A stretch of DNA of 64,000 nucleotides from Microbulbifer salipaludis (GCF_017303155.1 NZ_JAEKJR010000001.1:558001-622000), one strand, 5' to 3'; counted from the stretch's first letter, positions 27,991 to 37,326 are shown. Notes: generated from the sequence alone by a model not told the origin. Translations and numbers: made by a program.

Positions 27991-28461
27991 TCAGGCCTGC
28001 CTGGCGATGGACTCCGGCGGCTGGTCCGGCTGGATTTCCGGTGTGGTGCCGGGAAACTGCTCGGGTTCTATCTCGGGTTGCGGCTCAGGAGCCACTTCCG
28101 GCGCCGGTGCAGGGTCCGCTTCCGGGTTGTGTTCCGGCGGTGTTTCGACCGGAGCGGGTTGCGGCAGTTCGTCCGGGTCACCGGCGCCCTGCGCGTTCAC
28201 AGTGGCCTCGTCCGCGGACACTAGCGGCTCGTCGCTCAGCGCTTCAGCGGGCACCTGCGGGTGCTTTTTGCTGTCGAGCGGGCACTCGAGGAGTTCGATG
28301 CGCAGGCTGACGTCGCGGGTGTTGGCCTCGAACATCTGATTGATGGCGACATCTTTGTGCTCGGTGCGGAACAGCTTGGTGCTTTCGCGGCCGTCGATCC
28401 ACTCGTTGCTCTTGCTTAAAAACTGCTGGTGCTGATTGGTCAGCACATAGACGTGACTCAT
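27991..28461 (-). CDS. Hypothetical protein with conserved N-terminal domain and Pro/Glu-rich tail
   Basis: The first 70 residues, from MSHVYVLTNQHQQFLSK, look globular and contain EWIDGRE and LFRTEHKDVAINQMFE. A similar N terminus is recalled from uncharacterised pseudomonad proteins. The remainder (about 85-156) is low-complexity Pro/Glu/Ala (PAPEVAPEPQPEIEPEQ) and probably disordered. No signal peptide. Function unknown. It sits between gshA and a malic enzyme, same strand. Confidence 0.72.
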   Translation of the reverse strand: MSHVYVLTNQHQQFLSKSNEWIDGRESTKLFRTEHKDVAINQMFEANTRDVSLRIELLECPLDSKKHPQVPAEALSDEPLVSADEATVNAQGAGDPDELPQPAPVETPPEHNPEADPAPAPEVAPEPQPEIEPEQFPGTTPEIQPDQPPESIARQA

Positions 28462-28584
28462 GCGTGGGGACATCTTTGCTCAGACATGGGGGCAGTTTAG
28501 CGGCGGTGGAGGGGAGGCTCAAGGATTGAGAATGAAGCCGGCACCCGGCAGCATTGCTGCCACCGGGGCCAAATGAGCGATGCT

Positions 28585-29838
28585 TCAGATCGCATTCAAC
28601 GGATAGTGTGCCGGATACGGCAGCCGCGCCGCGCCGCTGTCCACCGCGGCACGGGCCACTGCCGCCGCCACTTCCGGCAGCAGGCGCGGATCCGTGGGCT
28701 TGGGCAGTATGTAGTCGGCGCCAAAACTCAGTTCCACGCCGCCGTAGCCCGCGCGCACTTCTTCGGGTACCTCCTCGCGTGCCAGCTTGCGGATCGCCTC
28801 GATGGCGGCGAGCTTCATGTCCTCATTGATACGGGTGGCGCGCACGTCCAGCGCGCCGCGGAAAATAAACGGGAAGCACAGTACGTTGTTCACCTGGTTC
28901 GGATAATCCGAGCGCCCGGTGGCCATGATCAGGTCGTCGCGCGTGGCGTGGGCCAGCTCCGGGGAGATTTCCGGGTTGGGGTTGGAGCAGGCGAACACCA
29001 CCGGCCTCGCGGCCATATGTGCCAGCTGTTCGGCGGTGAGCAGGTCCGGGCCAGAGACGCCGAGGAACACGTCAGCGCCCTCGATGGCGTCGTCCAGTGT
29101 GCGCATCTCCGTATCGCGGGCCCATTCACCTTTATAGGCATTGATGTCGCTGCGCCCGGAGTGAATCACACCGCGGCTGTCGAGCATGGTGATCTGTTCT
29201 TTTCTGGCGCCTGCGGCAAGCAGCAGCTTGCAGCAGGCGGTGGCCGCAGCGCCGGCACCCAGGCATACGATGCGCGCATCCGACAGTTGCTTGCCCTGGA
29301 TCTCCAGCGCGTTGAGCATGCCTGCAACCGTCACGATCGCGGTGCCGTGCTGGTCGTCGTGGAAGACGGGCACCGAGCAGCGCTCGATCAGCGCTTCTTC
29401 AATATGGAAGCACTCGGGCGCCTTGATGTCTTCCAGGTTGATACCGCCGAAGGTATTGGCGATCGCGGCGACGGTCTCGATAAACCGCTCGGGGCTGGGG
29501 CAGTCCACCTCGATATCCACCGAATTGATGTCGGCAAAGCGCTTGAACAGCAGGGATTTACCCTCCATCACCGGTTTTGATGCCAGTGGGCCCAGGTTGC
29601 CGAGGCCGAGAATGGCGCTGCCGTTGGAAATCACCGCCACCAGGTTGCCCTTGCCGGTGTACAGGTAGGCCGCTTCCGGGTCTTTGGCGATTTCGCGCAC
29701 CGGCTCGGCCACGCCGGGGCTATAGGCCAGGGACAGGTCTTCCTGGGTGTGGGCGGGGGTTGTCAGTTCCACCGAAAGTTTGCCCGGTGTTGGCAAGGCA
29801 TGGTAATCGAGCGCTGCCTGGCGCAGTGAGTCGGTCAT
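28585..29838 (-). CDS. Malic enzyme, short form (MaeB-like without phosphotransacetylase domain)
   Basis: Oxidatively decarboxylates malate to pyruvate. The 417 residues have YSPGVAEP, VISNGSAILGLGNLG (first nucleotide motif region), HDDQHGTA and CLGAGAAATACCKLL (dinucleotide-binding loop). MaeB of E. coli has about 340 more residues forming a phosphotransacetylase-like domain; this protein ends before it. Cofactor is probably NADP or NAD and cannot be fixed by eye. A second, unrelated-length malic enzyme lies at 60.9-62.6 kb. Confidence 0.92.
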   Translation of the reverse strand: MTDSLRQAALDYHALPTPGKLSVELTTPAHTQEDLSLAYSPGVAEPVREIAKDPEAAYLYTGKGNLVAVISNGSAILGLGNLGPLASKPVMEGKSLLFKRFADINSVDIEVDCPSPERFIETVAAIANTFGGINLEDIKAPECFHIEEALIERCSVPVFHDDQHGTAIVTVAGMLNALEIQGKQLSDARIVCLGAGAAATACCKLLLAAGARKEQITMLDSRGVIHSGRSDINAYKGEWARDTEMRTLDDAIEGADVFLGVSGPDLLTAEQLAHMAARPVVFACSNPNPEISPELAHATRDDLIMATGRSDYPNQVNNVLCFPFIFRGALDVRATRINEDMKLAAIEAIRKLAREEVPEEVRAGYGGVELSFGADYILPKPTDPRLLPEVAAAVARAAVDSGAARLPYPAHYPLNAI

Positions 29839-30003
29839 CAGGGTGTCATCTCGTTGAATTGCAAGGCAGCCGGCATTCTGTGGCTGGCGGCAGGTTACAG
29901 CGGATTTTTGATTTTATTGTGGGGCAAAGGGGCGCCCTATCCGAGGCGCGAAGAATAACCGAGACGACTGGAAGTCCACAAGCTCAGAAACTGAGCGGAA
30001 CAG

Positions 30004-30852
30004 TTAATCCCTACTAATTTCGATAGTAAATTCGGAATCTGACGCAATAAACCAGCGTTTATTTCGCCGGTTTCGGGATGCATATTTCTCTCCCCGGTCT
30101 ACCAGCCAGCCTTTGACCACTATTTTGCGGCCTTGCCAGTTGCGCCCGCTCGGGTGGCCATAATCCCGTTTCAGATCCAGGCGTACGGCCACCGGGCCAT
30201 CCAGCTCAAGCCACAGGTATCGGTTGCGGTCGGTTTTTTTCACGGTGCCGGTGAGCCGCACAAAGCCGCCGTCGCCGGGGCGCAGCTGGTCGGCCCTGAG
30301 CGTTGGCCAGACCCCCGGCGCCCACAGGCCGCGCTGCCGTTCACGGGCGAGCTCCTCGCGGCTGGCGAGGCACTCGGCGAGGGCGAAGTTGGGTGCAATG
30401 GCAATATGAAAGGCGAGCCCGGCAGCGAGCAGTGCGGCTTCCAGGCTGTCGCCGCGATGGTTGTAGACATGGGCGAGCACGCGACCATGGTTGTCGTAGC
30501 GATCCTCGTCGTACACCAGCTCAAGGTCGCCACCGGCCAGAAAACGCTCGGTAAACTCCCTGGCCTCCTCCGCCAGTGGCTGGGCCGGCCGCGTGCCGTG
30601 GCGCAGCTCCGGTGTGTTGACCCCGATAAGCCGCACGCGGCGGCCATCCTTCAGGCGCAGGGTGTCGCCATCCACCACCTTCCTGAGGGCCACAATCTCG
30701 TCCGCCTCCCCCAGTACACAGTCGGCCAGGGCGCGGGCAGGCAGGAGCGCCCCGAGCAGTAACAGACAGGCACAAAAAAAGACGCCGAGGGAAGCCCAGG
30801 GCGTCTTTTGGGTAAGCGGCGAGCCGGTCAGTGCCGGAACGACTTGCTTCAC
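30004..30852 (-). CDS. Secreted thermonuclease-family protein
   Basis: A staphylococcal-nuclease-fold protein, probably periplasmic. The core begins around VDGDTLRLKDGRRVRLIGVN, with Glu in TPELRHG and Arg in YDNHGRVLAHVY corresponding to catalytic positions of the family, and ERQRGLWAPG near the end. A C-terminal OB-like extension follows. A GTG at 30852, 23 bases after the rpmE stop, gives 282 residues with a long signal peptide (hydrophobic FFCACLLLLGALLPARALA). No ATG, GTG or TTG exists between this point and the hydrophobic core. The frame continues upstream through rpmE in another phase, which is not real coding. The rpmE terminator lies inside its signal-peptide codons. Confidence 0.85.
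   Translation of the reverse strand: MKQVVPALTGSPLTQKTPWASLGVFFCACLLLLGALLPARALADCVLGEADEIVALRKVVDGDTLRLKDGRRVRLIGVNTPELRHGTRPAQPLAEEAREFTERFLAGGDLELVYDEDRYDNHGRVLAHVYNHRGDSLEAALLAAGLAFHIAIAPNFALAECLASREELARERQRGLWAPGVWPTLRADQLRPGDGGFVRLTGTVKKTDRNRYLWLELDGPVAVRLDLKRDYGHPSGRNWQGRKIVVKGWLVDRGEKYASRNRRNKRWFIASDSEFTIEISRD
30774..30809 (-). terminator. Intrinsic terminator of rpmE, overlapping the thermonuclease signal-peptide codons
   Basis: On the minus strand AAAAGACGCC, a 13-base loop, GGCGTCTTTT and three more T form a ten-base-pair hairpin with a seven-T tract, 67 bases after the rpmE stop. Confidence 0.8.
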
Positions 30853-30875
30853 TCCGGTTTGCGGCTCGAAGGCGC

Positions 30876-31088
30876 TTACTTGGAGATGCGGCTGCCGAAA
30901 CGCTTCTTGAAGCGGTCGACACGGCCACCAGTGCTCGCTTGCTTCTGCTTGCCGGTGTAGAACGGGTGACAGTTGGAGCATACGTCCAGCTGGATGTCCT
31001 TGCCGAGGGTGGAACCCATTTTGAAGGTGTTGCCACAGGAGCAAGTTGCGGTAATTTCGGCGTAATTCGGGTGGATATCGGTCTTCAT
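30876..31088 (-). CDS. rpmE: 50S ribosomal protein L31, zinc-binding type
   Basis: The 70-residue protein starts [19 protein letters not shown] and has CSNCHPF, so the C+ zinc-binding cysteines are present. It contains [22 protein letters not shown] typical of L31. An in-frame upstream ATG at 31121 is unlikely. It is divergent from priA, a classic arrangement. Confidence 0.97.
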   Translation of the reverse strand: MKTDIHPNYAEITATCSCGNTFKMGSTLGKDIQLDVCSNCHPFYTGKQKQASTGGRVDRFKKRFGSRISK

Positions 31089-31324
31089 GATGGCCTCTTT
31101 TCGACACCGCCACCCAGTCATTTGCTGAGCACGGGATCGTCATTGGTGCAGGGGAGGATTCCCCGGGCTGTTTAAAAAGTCGGCGCATACTATCAGATTA
31201 GCTCGCCGATTCAAGCGGAAATGCGGTTGTAAAGTCTTGCTGGCAGCAGCTGTAACCACGACCGCCAGCCGTTACACTAGCGCGCTCGCAAAATTCACTA
31301 GGCAGAACACGCATCGGGGGCAGT

Positions 31325-33568
31325 TTGGCGGTTCTCTCGGCTCAGGAAGCACAACAGGGTTCGGTCACGGGCGCCGGCGTCATATTGCGCCTGGCGGTCC
31401 CGGTCCCTTTGCGCCGCCTGTTTGACTACCTGCCACCGGCGGGGCTCAGTGCCGATGACCTGTGTCCGGGGCAGCGCTTTCATGTGCCGTTTGGCAAGCG
31501 CGATCTGGTGGCGGTGCTGGTGGAGGTGGTGGCGGAATCGCCACTGGCGGAGCTGAAGCCCGCCAGCGAACGTATCGACCGCCAGCCTGTTTTTGACGCC
31601 CGCAGCCGCCACTTCCTGCAATGGGCCGCTGACTACTATCAGGCCCCTATCGGTGAGCTGTACGCCGCCGCGCTGCCGGTGGCCCTGCGCAAGGGCAAGC
31701 CGGCAGATCACTGGGCGGAGCAATGGCTGGAGCTGACTACCGAGGGCAAAGGCTTGCCGGAAACGGCGCTGGCGCGGGCAAAAAAACAGCAGGAATTGCT
31801 GCAGCTACTGCTGGGGTCGGGCCGCCAGAGCCGCACCGCGCTGAATGCGCGCGGCCTCACCAGCAGTGTGTGCAAGGCGCTGATCGAGCGCGGGCTCGCG
31901 CGCTGGGTGTCCGGGCCCACCGCGCCGCCGCCGCTGGAACCTGTGGAACCCCGCCCGGCGCCAGAGCTGAACGACGAGCAGCGCCTGGTCATTGAGTCGG
32001 TAGCGGCCACCGGCTTCAGTGCCTCCTTGCTGGAAGGCACCACCGGCAGCGGCAAGACCGAGGTCTACCTGCGGCTGATGGAGCGCGCCCTGCGCGCCGG
32101 CCATCAGGCATTGTTGCTGGTGCCGGAGATCGGTCTCACCCCGCAAACCCTGCGCCGGATTGCCGCGCGCTTTCCCGACTTCCGTATCGCCGCCCTGCAC
32201 TCGGGGCTCGCCGATGGCGAGCGCGCCCGCGCCTGGCTGTCGGCCGCCAGCGGCGTTGCGGACATTGTCATCGGCACGCGCTCCGCCATTTTTACCCCGC
32301 TGCCGCGCCTCGGCGTGATCCTGATCGATGAGGAGCACGACGGCTCTTTCAAGCAGCAGGACGGGGTGCGCTATTCCGCGCGTGACCTGTCCGTGGTACT
32401 GGCCAAAAATGCCGGGGTGCCGGTATTGCTGGGTTCGGCCACGCCGTCCCTGGAGAGCCTGCACAATGCACTGAGCGGCCGCTACCAGCACCTGCGCCTG
32501 CGCCACCGCGCTGGCAACGCGCGTCCGCCGGAAATCAGCGTGGTGCCAACCTTCCACCAGCAGCTGCAGGAGGGCTTTGCCCCGCAGGTGCTGCGGCATA
32601 TCGGCGATACCCTGAGACGCGGCGAGCAGGCGCTGGTGTTTATCAACCGGCGCGGCTATTCCCCGGCACTGACCTGCGACGACTGCGGCTGGCTGGCGGA
32701 CTGTCCGCACTGTTCCGCCAAGCTGACCCTGCACCGGCGCCAGCGCCACCTGCGCTGCCACCACTGTGACTACCGGATGCGCGAGGTGCACAGCTGCCCC
32801 CAGTGCCACAGCCGCAACCTCAACGCCCTGGGTGCCGGCACCGAGCGCAGTGAGGACTTCCTTACCCACAGCTTCTCGGATTTCAACGTAATCCGTGTGG
32901 ACCGGGATACCACCACCAGCAAGCAGGCGCTGGACAAACTGCTGGAACCGGCGCGCAACGGCGAGCCCTGCCTGCTGCTGGGCACCCAGATGCTGGCCAA
33001 GGGCCACCACCTGCCGAAGGTCACCCTGGTGGTGATCCAGGACGCCGATGGCGGCCTGTTCAGCGCGGACTTCCGCGCCCCCGAGCGCATGGGGCAGTTG
33101 CTGGAACAGGTGGCCGGCCGCGCCGGGCGCGGCGATCTGCCGGGCAAGGTGCTGGTGCAGAGCCGCTATCCGGAGCACCCGCTGCTGCAATTGCTGCTGA
33201 ACAAGGGCTATGGCGCCTTCGCGCGCCAGCTGATGGAGGAGCGCAAGATCGCCCAGTTGCCACCGGTTCGCGCCATGGCGCTGGTGCGCGCCGAGTGTGA
33301 GGAGCCGCGCTGGGCGGAAGAGTTCCTGGTCAACGCCCGCGAGTACCTGCAGGCCATGGCGCCACCCTCGCCGGAATTGCAGTATCTGGGGCCGGTGCCC
33401 GCATTACTGGAGCGCAAGTCCGGTCGCTTCCGCTTCTATCTCCAGATCACCGCGGAAAAACGCGGTCTTTTGCAGCGAATACTGGCGCAGTTCTGCCAGT
33501 GGGCGGAGGGCAATCGCAACCGACGGTTGCGGTGGGCGGTGGATATGGATGCGCAGGAGCTGTCTTAA
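31325..33568 (+). CDS. priA: Primosomal protein N', replication restart helicase
   Basis: A 3'-5' helicase that recognises stalled forks and reloads the replisome. The 747 residues have the N-terminal DNA-binding domain (about 20-110), Walker A GTTGSGKT (238-245) and Walker B DEEHD (335-339). Zinc-binding cysteines follow (CDDCGWLADCPHC, CHHC, CPQCHSR), then GAGTER and QMLAKGHH. The start is TTG at 31325; a TTG at 31385 is a possible shorter start. Confidence 0.96.
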   Translation: MAVLSAQEAQQGSVTGAGVILRLAVPVPLRRLFDYLPPAGLSADDLCPGQRFHVPFGKRDLVAVLVEVVAESPLAELKPASERIDRQPVFDARSRHFLQWAADYYQAPIGELYAAALPVALRKGKPADHWAEQWLELTTEGKGLPETALARAKKQQELLQLLLGSGRQSRTALNARGLTSSVCKALIERGLARWVSGPTAPPPLEPVEPRPAPELNDEQRLVIESVAATGFSASLLEGTTGSGKTEVYLRLMERALRAGHQALLLVPEIGLTPQTLRRIAARFPDFRIAALHSGLADGERARAWLSAASGVADIVIGTRSAIFTPLPRLGVILIDEEHDGSFKQQDGVRYSARDLSVVLAKNAGVPVLLGSATPSLESLHNALSGRYQHLRLRHRAGNARPPEISVVPTFHQQLQEGFAPQVLRHIGDTLRRGEQALVFINRRGYSPALTCDDCGWLADCPHCSAKLTLHRRQRHLRCHHCDYRMREVHSCPQCHSRNLNALGAGTERSEDFLTHSFSDFNVIRVDRDTTTSKQALDKLLEPARNGEPCLLLGTQMLAKGHHLPKVTLVVIQDADGGLFSADFRAPERMGQLLEQVAGRAGRGDLPGKVLVQSRYPEHPLLQLLLNKGYGAFARQLMEERKIAQLPPVRAMALVRAECEEPRWAEEFLVNAREYLQAMAPPSPELQYLGPVPALLERKSGRFRFYLQITAEKRGLLQRILAQFCQWAEGNRNRRLRWAVDMDAQELS

Positions 33569-33644
33569 AATCCGCACAGTGCCGCGCGCAGGCGTTACAA
33601 TTTCCCGCCTGCAGAGATAACGCTTAAGAAATCGAGAGAACACC

Positions 33645-34211
33645 ATGGCCCGCCGCAATACCCGCCGCCAACAATCTACCGGAAAGCCCGCCTGGGTCTG
33701 GTTCGTGCTGGGCAACTTTGTCGGCGGCTTTGCAGTGTTTGTATTCCTGCTGAACGACCTCAAGACCGCGCAGACACAAGCGGTCAAGCGCATCGAAAAG
33801 CCCGTGGCGCAACAGCCTGCGGCCGGCGAGTCCAAACCACGCTTCGATTTCTACAAGTTGCTGGAAGAGAATGAAGTGAAGGTCCCCGAGCCGAAGAACC
33901 AGCAGGTGCGGGTGCGCGAGGGCGAGCAGAAAAGCCGCGAGACCCCGGAGCGGGCAGAGCCCAAGTCCGACCTGGTGTACATCCTCCAGGCCGCCAGCTT
34001 CCGCGACAAGGACGAAGCCGAACGCCTGCGCGCCCAGCTGATGCTGGCCAACCTGGATGCCAAAGTAGAGTCCGCCACCGACAGCCGCGGCACCTGGCAC
34101 CGGGTCCTCGTCGGCCCCTACACCAACCGCTCCAAAATGGCCGCCGCGCGCGGTGTACTGGCCGAACACCGCCTGATGCCGCTGGTGCTCAAGCGTCCTG
34201 CGCAAGGATAG
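33645..34211 (+). CDS. SPOR-domain protein, FtsN-like
   Basis: The 188-residue protein has a basic N terminus, one membrane segment (about 16-37), a charged linker and a C-terminal SPOR domain (about 110-188: YILQAASFRDKDEAERLRAQL, HRVLVGPYTNRSKM). SPOR domains bind glycan strands lacking stem peptides at the division site. Position between priA and hslV is the same as for the FtsN-like gene of pseudomonads. Confidence 0.9.
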   Translation: MARRNTRRQQSTGKPAWVWFVLGNFVGGFAVFVFLLNDLKTAQTQAVKRIEKPVAQQPAAGESKPRFDFYKLLEENEVKVPEPKNQQVRVREGEQKSRETPERAEPKSDLVYILQAASFRDKDEAERLRAQLMLANLDAKVESATDSRGTWHRVLVGPYTNRSKMAAARGVLAEHRLMPLVLKRPAQG

Positions 34212-34222
34212 TGTGCTGAATC

Positions 34223-34303
34223 TGGTGGATGCGCTGCGCTTATCCACCCTACTGATCCTCGCTACAGCGCCCCGTAGGGTGGATAAGCGCAGCGCATCCA
34301 CCA
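34223..34303. repeat. Inverted repeat, family B copy 1
   Basis: TGGTGGATGCGCTGCGCTTA (34223-34242) extended by TCCACCCTAC is matched by its reverse complement ending at 34303, separated by about 20 bases. The same unit recurs at 36772. It may serve as a transcript end for the SPOR gene and the convergent DUF2798 gene. Confidence 0.85.
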
Positions 34304-34320
34304 CAGAACCATCGGACTAA

Positions 34321-34560
34321 TCAGTCCCCACCTGGCTCCACAAACTTCCGCGTCAGCCTGTGCGCCAGCGGCGCAATCAGCGAAATCAGCGGAAATGCAA
34401 TCACCCAGGCCGCGACACCTGCGCGCAGCCAGCGCTCCAGAAACCCCTCGCTCAGCCCCGTATTGATCAGCGTCACCACGCCGGACATCAATGTCGACAT
34501 GAAAAACGACATAAACAGGGCAAATACCAGGGTGTAATAGCGGCGCTTGATACGGGTCAC
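34321..34560 (-). CDS. DUF2798 family small membrane protein
   Basis: A 79-residue protein from GTG at 34560, preceded by AGAGGA, starting (M)TRIKRRYYTLVFALFMSFFM. It has two membrane segments (about 9-30 and 45-65) with the family SxxMS pattern in the first helix. Function unknown. It lies on the opposite strand to its neighbours, between the family B repeat and hslV. Confidence 0.75.
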   Translation of the reverse strand: MTRIKRRYYTLVFALFMSFFMSTLMSGVVTLINTGLSEGFLERWLRAGVAAWVIAFPLISLIAPLAHRLTRKFVEPGGD

Positions 34561-34680
34561 AGGCAGTCCTCTCGATACACCTGAAAGTGGGCGCGGAGTA
34601 TAAAGCCGCAATCCCAAAGTTGAAATTCAGCCCCATCGACCACACTTAGTGCTCTCGCAATGTAAAACACCGAGGCACAC

Positions 34681-35220
34681 GTGGAACAATATCGCGGCAC
34701 CACCATCCTTTCCTGCCGCCGAAACGGCAAAGTCGTCATCGGCGGTGACGGGCAAGTCTCCATGGGCAACACCATCATGAAAGGCAACGCCCGCAAAGTG
34801 CGCCGCCTGTACAACGACAAGGTTATCGCCGGATTCGCCGGTGGTACCGCCGACGCCTTCACCCTGTTCGAGCGCTTCGAAGCCAAACTCCAGGCCCACA
34901 ACGGCCAGCTCACCCGCGCCGCCGTCGAGCTTGCCAAAGACTGGCGTACCGACCGCGCCCTGCGCCGCCTCGAAGCCCTGCTCGCCGTCGCCGACGAAAC
35001 CGCCAGTTTGATCGTCACCGGTAACGGCGACGTGATCCAGCCGGAAGACGACTTGATCGCCATCGGCTCCGGCGGCCCCTTCGCCCAGTCCGCGGCCCGT
35101 GCGCTGCTCGACAATACCGAGTTGGATGCCAGAACCATTGTGGAACAGGGGCTGAAAATTGCCGGTGATATCTGTGTGTACACCAACCAGAATCACACGA
35201 TTGAAGAGCTGAGTTATTGA
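34681..35220 (+). CDS. hslV: ATP-dependent protease HslVU, peptidase subunit
   Basis: A proteasome-like threonine protease. The GTG start gives 179 residues beginning [19 protein letters not shown]. The mature enzyme should start at Thr7 after removal of a six-residue leader, longer than the single Met of E. coli Hsl[11 protein letters not shown] and [15 protein letters not shown] are typical. Its partner hslU follows, but a 144-base hairpin element lies between them. A sigma-32 promoter is expected upstream but was not clearly seen. Confidence 0.96.
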   Translation: MEQYRGTTILSCRRNGKVVIGGDGQVSMGNTIMKGNARKVRRLYNDKVIAGFAGGTADAFTLFERFEAKLQAHNGQLTRAAVELAKDWRTDRALRRLEALLAVADETASLIVTGNGDVIQPEDDLIAIGSGGPFAQSAARALLDNTELDARTIVEQGLKIAGDICVYTNQNHTIEELSY

Positions 35221-35232
35221 GTTGCAACTCGC

Positions 35233-35376
35233 TAACGAAGTGCAGAAATCCTAATCGAAGGGCGAGCGCCGGGATTCAGGTTTCAGGACTGTCGGAAACA
35301 TGGATGTTTCCGACAGAGCGTACAGGGATGTATTCACAGCGGTCCTGAAACCTGAATCCCGGTGATCGCCCGCCAC
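35233..35376 (+). repeat. Long hairpin element, family A copy 6, between hslV and hslU
   Basis: ACGAAGT, 15 bases, GAAGG precedes arms with GCCGGGATTCAGGTTTCAGG and the exact complement ending 35370. The inner hairpin is TGTCGGAAAC / GTTTCCGACA and the core is a divergent CAGGGATGTATTCACAGCG. It ends CGCCAC. It fills most of the 215-base hslV-hslU gap. Confidence 0.88.
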
Positions 35377-35435
35377 CGCACCAGCTTCAAAGTAAACGAA
35401 GCCGGAACGAAGCGAAAAGAATCCGAGTAAAGACC

Positions 35436-36749
35436 ATGTCCATGACCCCCAGAGAAATCGTCCACGAACTCGACCGTCACATCGTTGGCCAGAACGACGC
35501 CAAACGCGCCGTCGCCATCGCCCTGCGCAATCGCTGGCGCCGTATGCAGGTGAACGAAGAACTGCGCGCGGAAATCACCCCGAAGAACATCCTGATGATC
35601 GGCCCCACCGGCGTCGGTAAAACCGAAATCGCCCGCCGCCTCGCCAAACTGGCCGGCGCACCGTTTATCAAAGTCGAAGCCACCAAATTCACCGAAGTCG
35701 GTTACGTCGGTCGCGACGTCGAGTCCATCGTGCGTGACCTCGTCGAAATGGCCATCAAACTCGAGCGCGAGCGCGCCACCGAAGGCGTCAAGCAGCGCGC
35801 CATGGACGCCGCCGAAGATCGTATTCTCGACGCCCTGCTGCCACCCGCACGCAACACCGACCCCAGTGAAAAAGACTCCGGCACCCGCCAGGTCTTCCGC
35901 AAAAAATTGCGCGAGGGTGAACTCAACGATAAGGAAATCGAAATCGACGTTTCCGCCAGCCCCATGGGTGTCGAAATCATGGCACCCCCCGGCATGGAAG
36001 AAATGACCAACCAGCTGCAGGGCATGTTCAGCAACATGTCCAAGGGCAAAACCCAGAAGCGCAAGCTCACCGTCAAACAGGCGCTCAAACAGCTGACCGA
36101 CGATGAAGCCGCCAAGCTCATCAACGACGAAGAAATCAAAACCAGAGCCATCCAGTCGGCGGAACAGAACGGCATCGTATTTATCGATGAAATCGACAAA
36201 GTGGCCAAACGCCAGGAAAGCGGCGGTGCCGACGTGTCCCGCGAAGGGGTTCAGCGCGACCTGCTGCCGCTGATCGAAGGCTGCACCGTCACCACCAAAT
36301 ACGGCATGATCAAAACAGATCATATTCTGTTTATTGCCTCCGGCGCCTTCCACCTGTCCAAGCCCTCCGACCTGATACCGGAGCTGCAGGGCCGCCTGCC
36401 GATCCGCGTGGAACTGAGCTCGCTCACCTCCAAGGATTTCCAGCGTATTCTCACCGAGCCCAGCGCCTCGCTCACGGAGCAGCAGAAAGCACTGCTGGGT
36501 ACCGAAGGCGTGAACCTGGAGTTTGCCGACGACGGCATTCAGCGCATTGCCGAAGTGGCCTTTGAAGTGAACGAATCCACCGAAAATATCGGTGCGCGCC
36601 GCCTGCATACCGTACTGGAGCGCCTGCTGGAAGAGATCTCCTTCGCCGGCGGCGACGGCAGCACCAACATCACCATCGACGCGGCGTATGTCGACAAGCA
36701 CCTGGGCGAGTTGAGCAAAGACGAAGACCTCTCACGCTTTATTCTTTAA
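35436..36749 (+). CDS. hslU: ATP-dependent protease HslVU, ATPase subunit
   Basis: A AAA+ unfoldase that feeds substrates to HslV. The 437 residues have Walker A GPTGVGKT (56-63), Walker [10 protein letters not shown], the inserted I domain (about 110-240) and the C-terminal LSRFIL tail that docks into HslV. It begins [19 protein letters not shown]. Length and motifs are normal. Confidence 0.97.
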   Translation: MSMTPREIVHELDRHIVGQNDAKRAVAIALRNRWRRMQVNEELRAEITPKNILMIGPTGVGKTEIARRLAKLAGAPFIKVEATKFTEVGYVGRDVESIVRDLVEMAIKLERERATEGVKQRAMDAAEDRILDALLPPARNTDPSEKDSGTRQVFRKKLREGELNDKEIEIDVSASPMGVEIMAPPGMEEMTNQLQGMFSNMSKGKTQKRKLTVKQALKQLTDDEAAKLINDEEIKTRAIQSAEQNGIVFIDEIDKVAKRQESGGADVSREGVQRDLLPLIEGCTVTTKYGMIKTDHILFIASGAFHLSKPSDLIPELQGRLPIRVELSSLTSKDFQRILTEPSASLTEQQKALLGTEGVNLEFADDGIQRIAEVAFEVNESTENIGARRLHTVLERLLEEISFAGGDGSTNITIDAAYVDKHLGELSKDEDLSRFIL

Positions 36750-36771
36750 ACATAATCCTGAGATAACCACC

Positions 36772-36838
36772 CGTAGGGTGGATAAGCGCAGCGCATCCAC
36801 CGCCCCCGTGGTCGATGCGCTGCGCTTATCTACCCGAC
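36772..36838. repeat. Inverted repeat, family B copy 2
   Basis: GTAGGGTGGATAAGCGCAGC plus GCATCCACC is followed after seven bases by the near-exact reverse complement ending TACCCGAC. Same unit as at 34223-34303, here in the hslU-DUF971 gap. Confidence 0.85.
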
Positions 36839-36862
36839 GACGTGCGCTTTAGCGGAAACTGA

Positions 36863-37243
36863 ATGTCCCCACCCCAGAAAATCCGGTTGAATAAAGCCGA
36901 AAAAGCTCTGACCCTTGAATACAAGGACGCGGAGTTTGTACTTCCCGCCGAATACCTCCGCGTGTATTCTCCCAGTGCCGAAGTGCGCGGCCACGGTATC
37001 GGTGAAGGCACCCTGGTAGAGGGCAAGCTGCATGTCGGCATCGACCGGGTCGCGGCTGCCGGCCGCTATGCCCTGCAGATTTTCTTTGACGATGGCCACG
37101 ACAGCGGTATCTACACCTGGGACTACCTGCGCGAACTCTGCGATACCCGCGACGAAAAGTGGCCGGCGTATCTGGCGCGGCTGGAAGCGGCCGGCAAGGG
37201 CCGCGACCCCGACGAAAGTACGGTGAAATTCATCGGCGGCTAG
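36863..37243 (+). CDS. DUF971 protein (gamma-butyrobetaine hydroxylase-like N-terminal domain)
   Basis: A 126-residue single-domain protein with LEYKDAEFVLPAEYLRVYSPSAE and DGHDSGIYTWDYLREL, the signature of the GBBH-like N-terminal domain. The catalytic dioxygenase domain found in eukaryotic carnitine enzymes is absent. Function unknown; members are found next to hslVU in pseudomonads, as here. Confidence 0.9.
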   Translation: MSPPQKIRLNKAEKALTLEYKDAEFVLPAEYLRVYSPSAEVRGHGIGEGTLVEGKLHVGIDRVAAAGRYALQIFFDDGHDSGIYTWDYLRELCDTRDEKWPAYLARLEAAGKGRDPDESTVKFIGG

Positions 37244-37271
37244 CACCAAGTCCCCCCTCTGTTTTGCCCGC

Positions 37272-37326
37272 CTGTCACAAAGCTGTGAACAATCGGTAAC
37301 ACCCCCGTAACCCTGCGGCGTATTTA
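37272..37326 (+). promoter_or_regulatory. Tandem Pho box and -10 of the alkaline phosphatase operon
   Basis: Four 7-base units CTGTCAC, CTGTGAA, CGGTAAC and CCGTAAC start at 37272, 37283, 37294 and 37305, an exact 11-base period. This matches two adjacent PhoB sites, the first closest to consensus. TATTTA at 37321 could be the -10. The phosphatase start follows 42 bases later. Confidence 0.75.

Noticed and set aside
30853..31188. Extension of the nuclease frame through rpmE
   Set aside because: This stretch is read in a different phase from rpmE and gives composition unlike a protein; rpmE itself is certain.
31805..33190. Long minus-strand frame of 461 residues opposite priA
   Set aside because: Shadow of priA; low-complexity Gln/Ala/Gly composition.
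35334..36701. Long minus-strand frame of 455 residues opposite hslU
   Set aside because: It is a shadow produced by GC-biased codons of hslU; no recognised domain or ribosome site.
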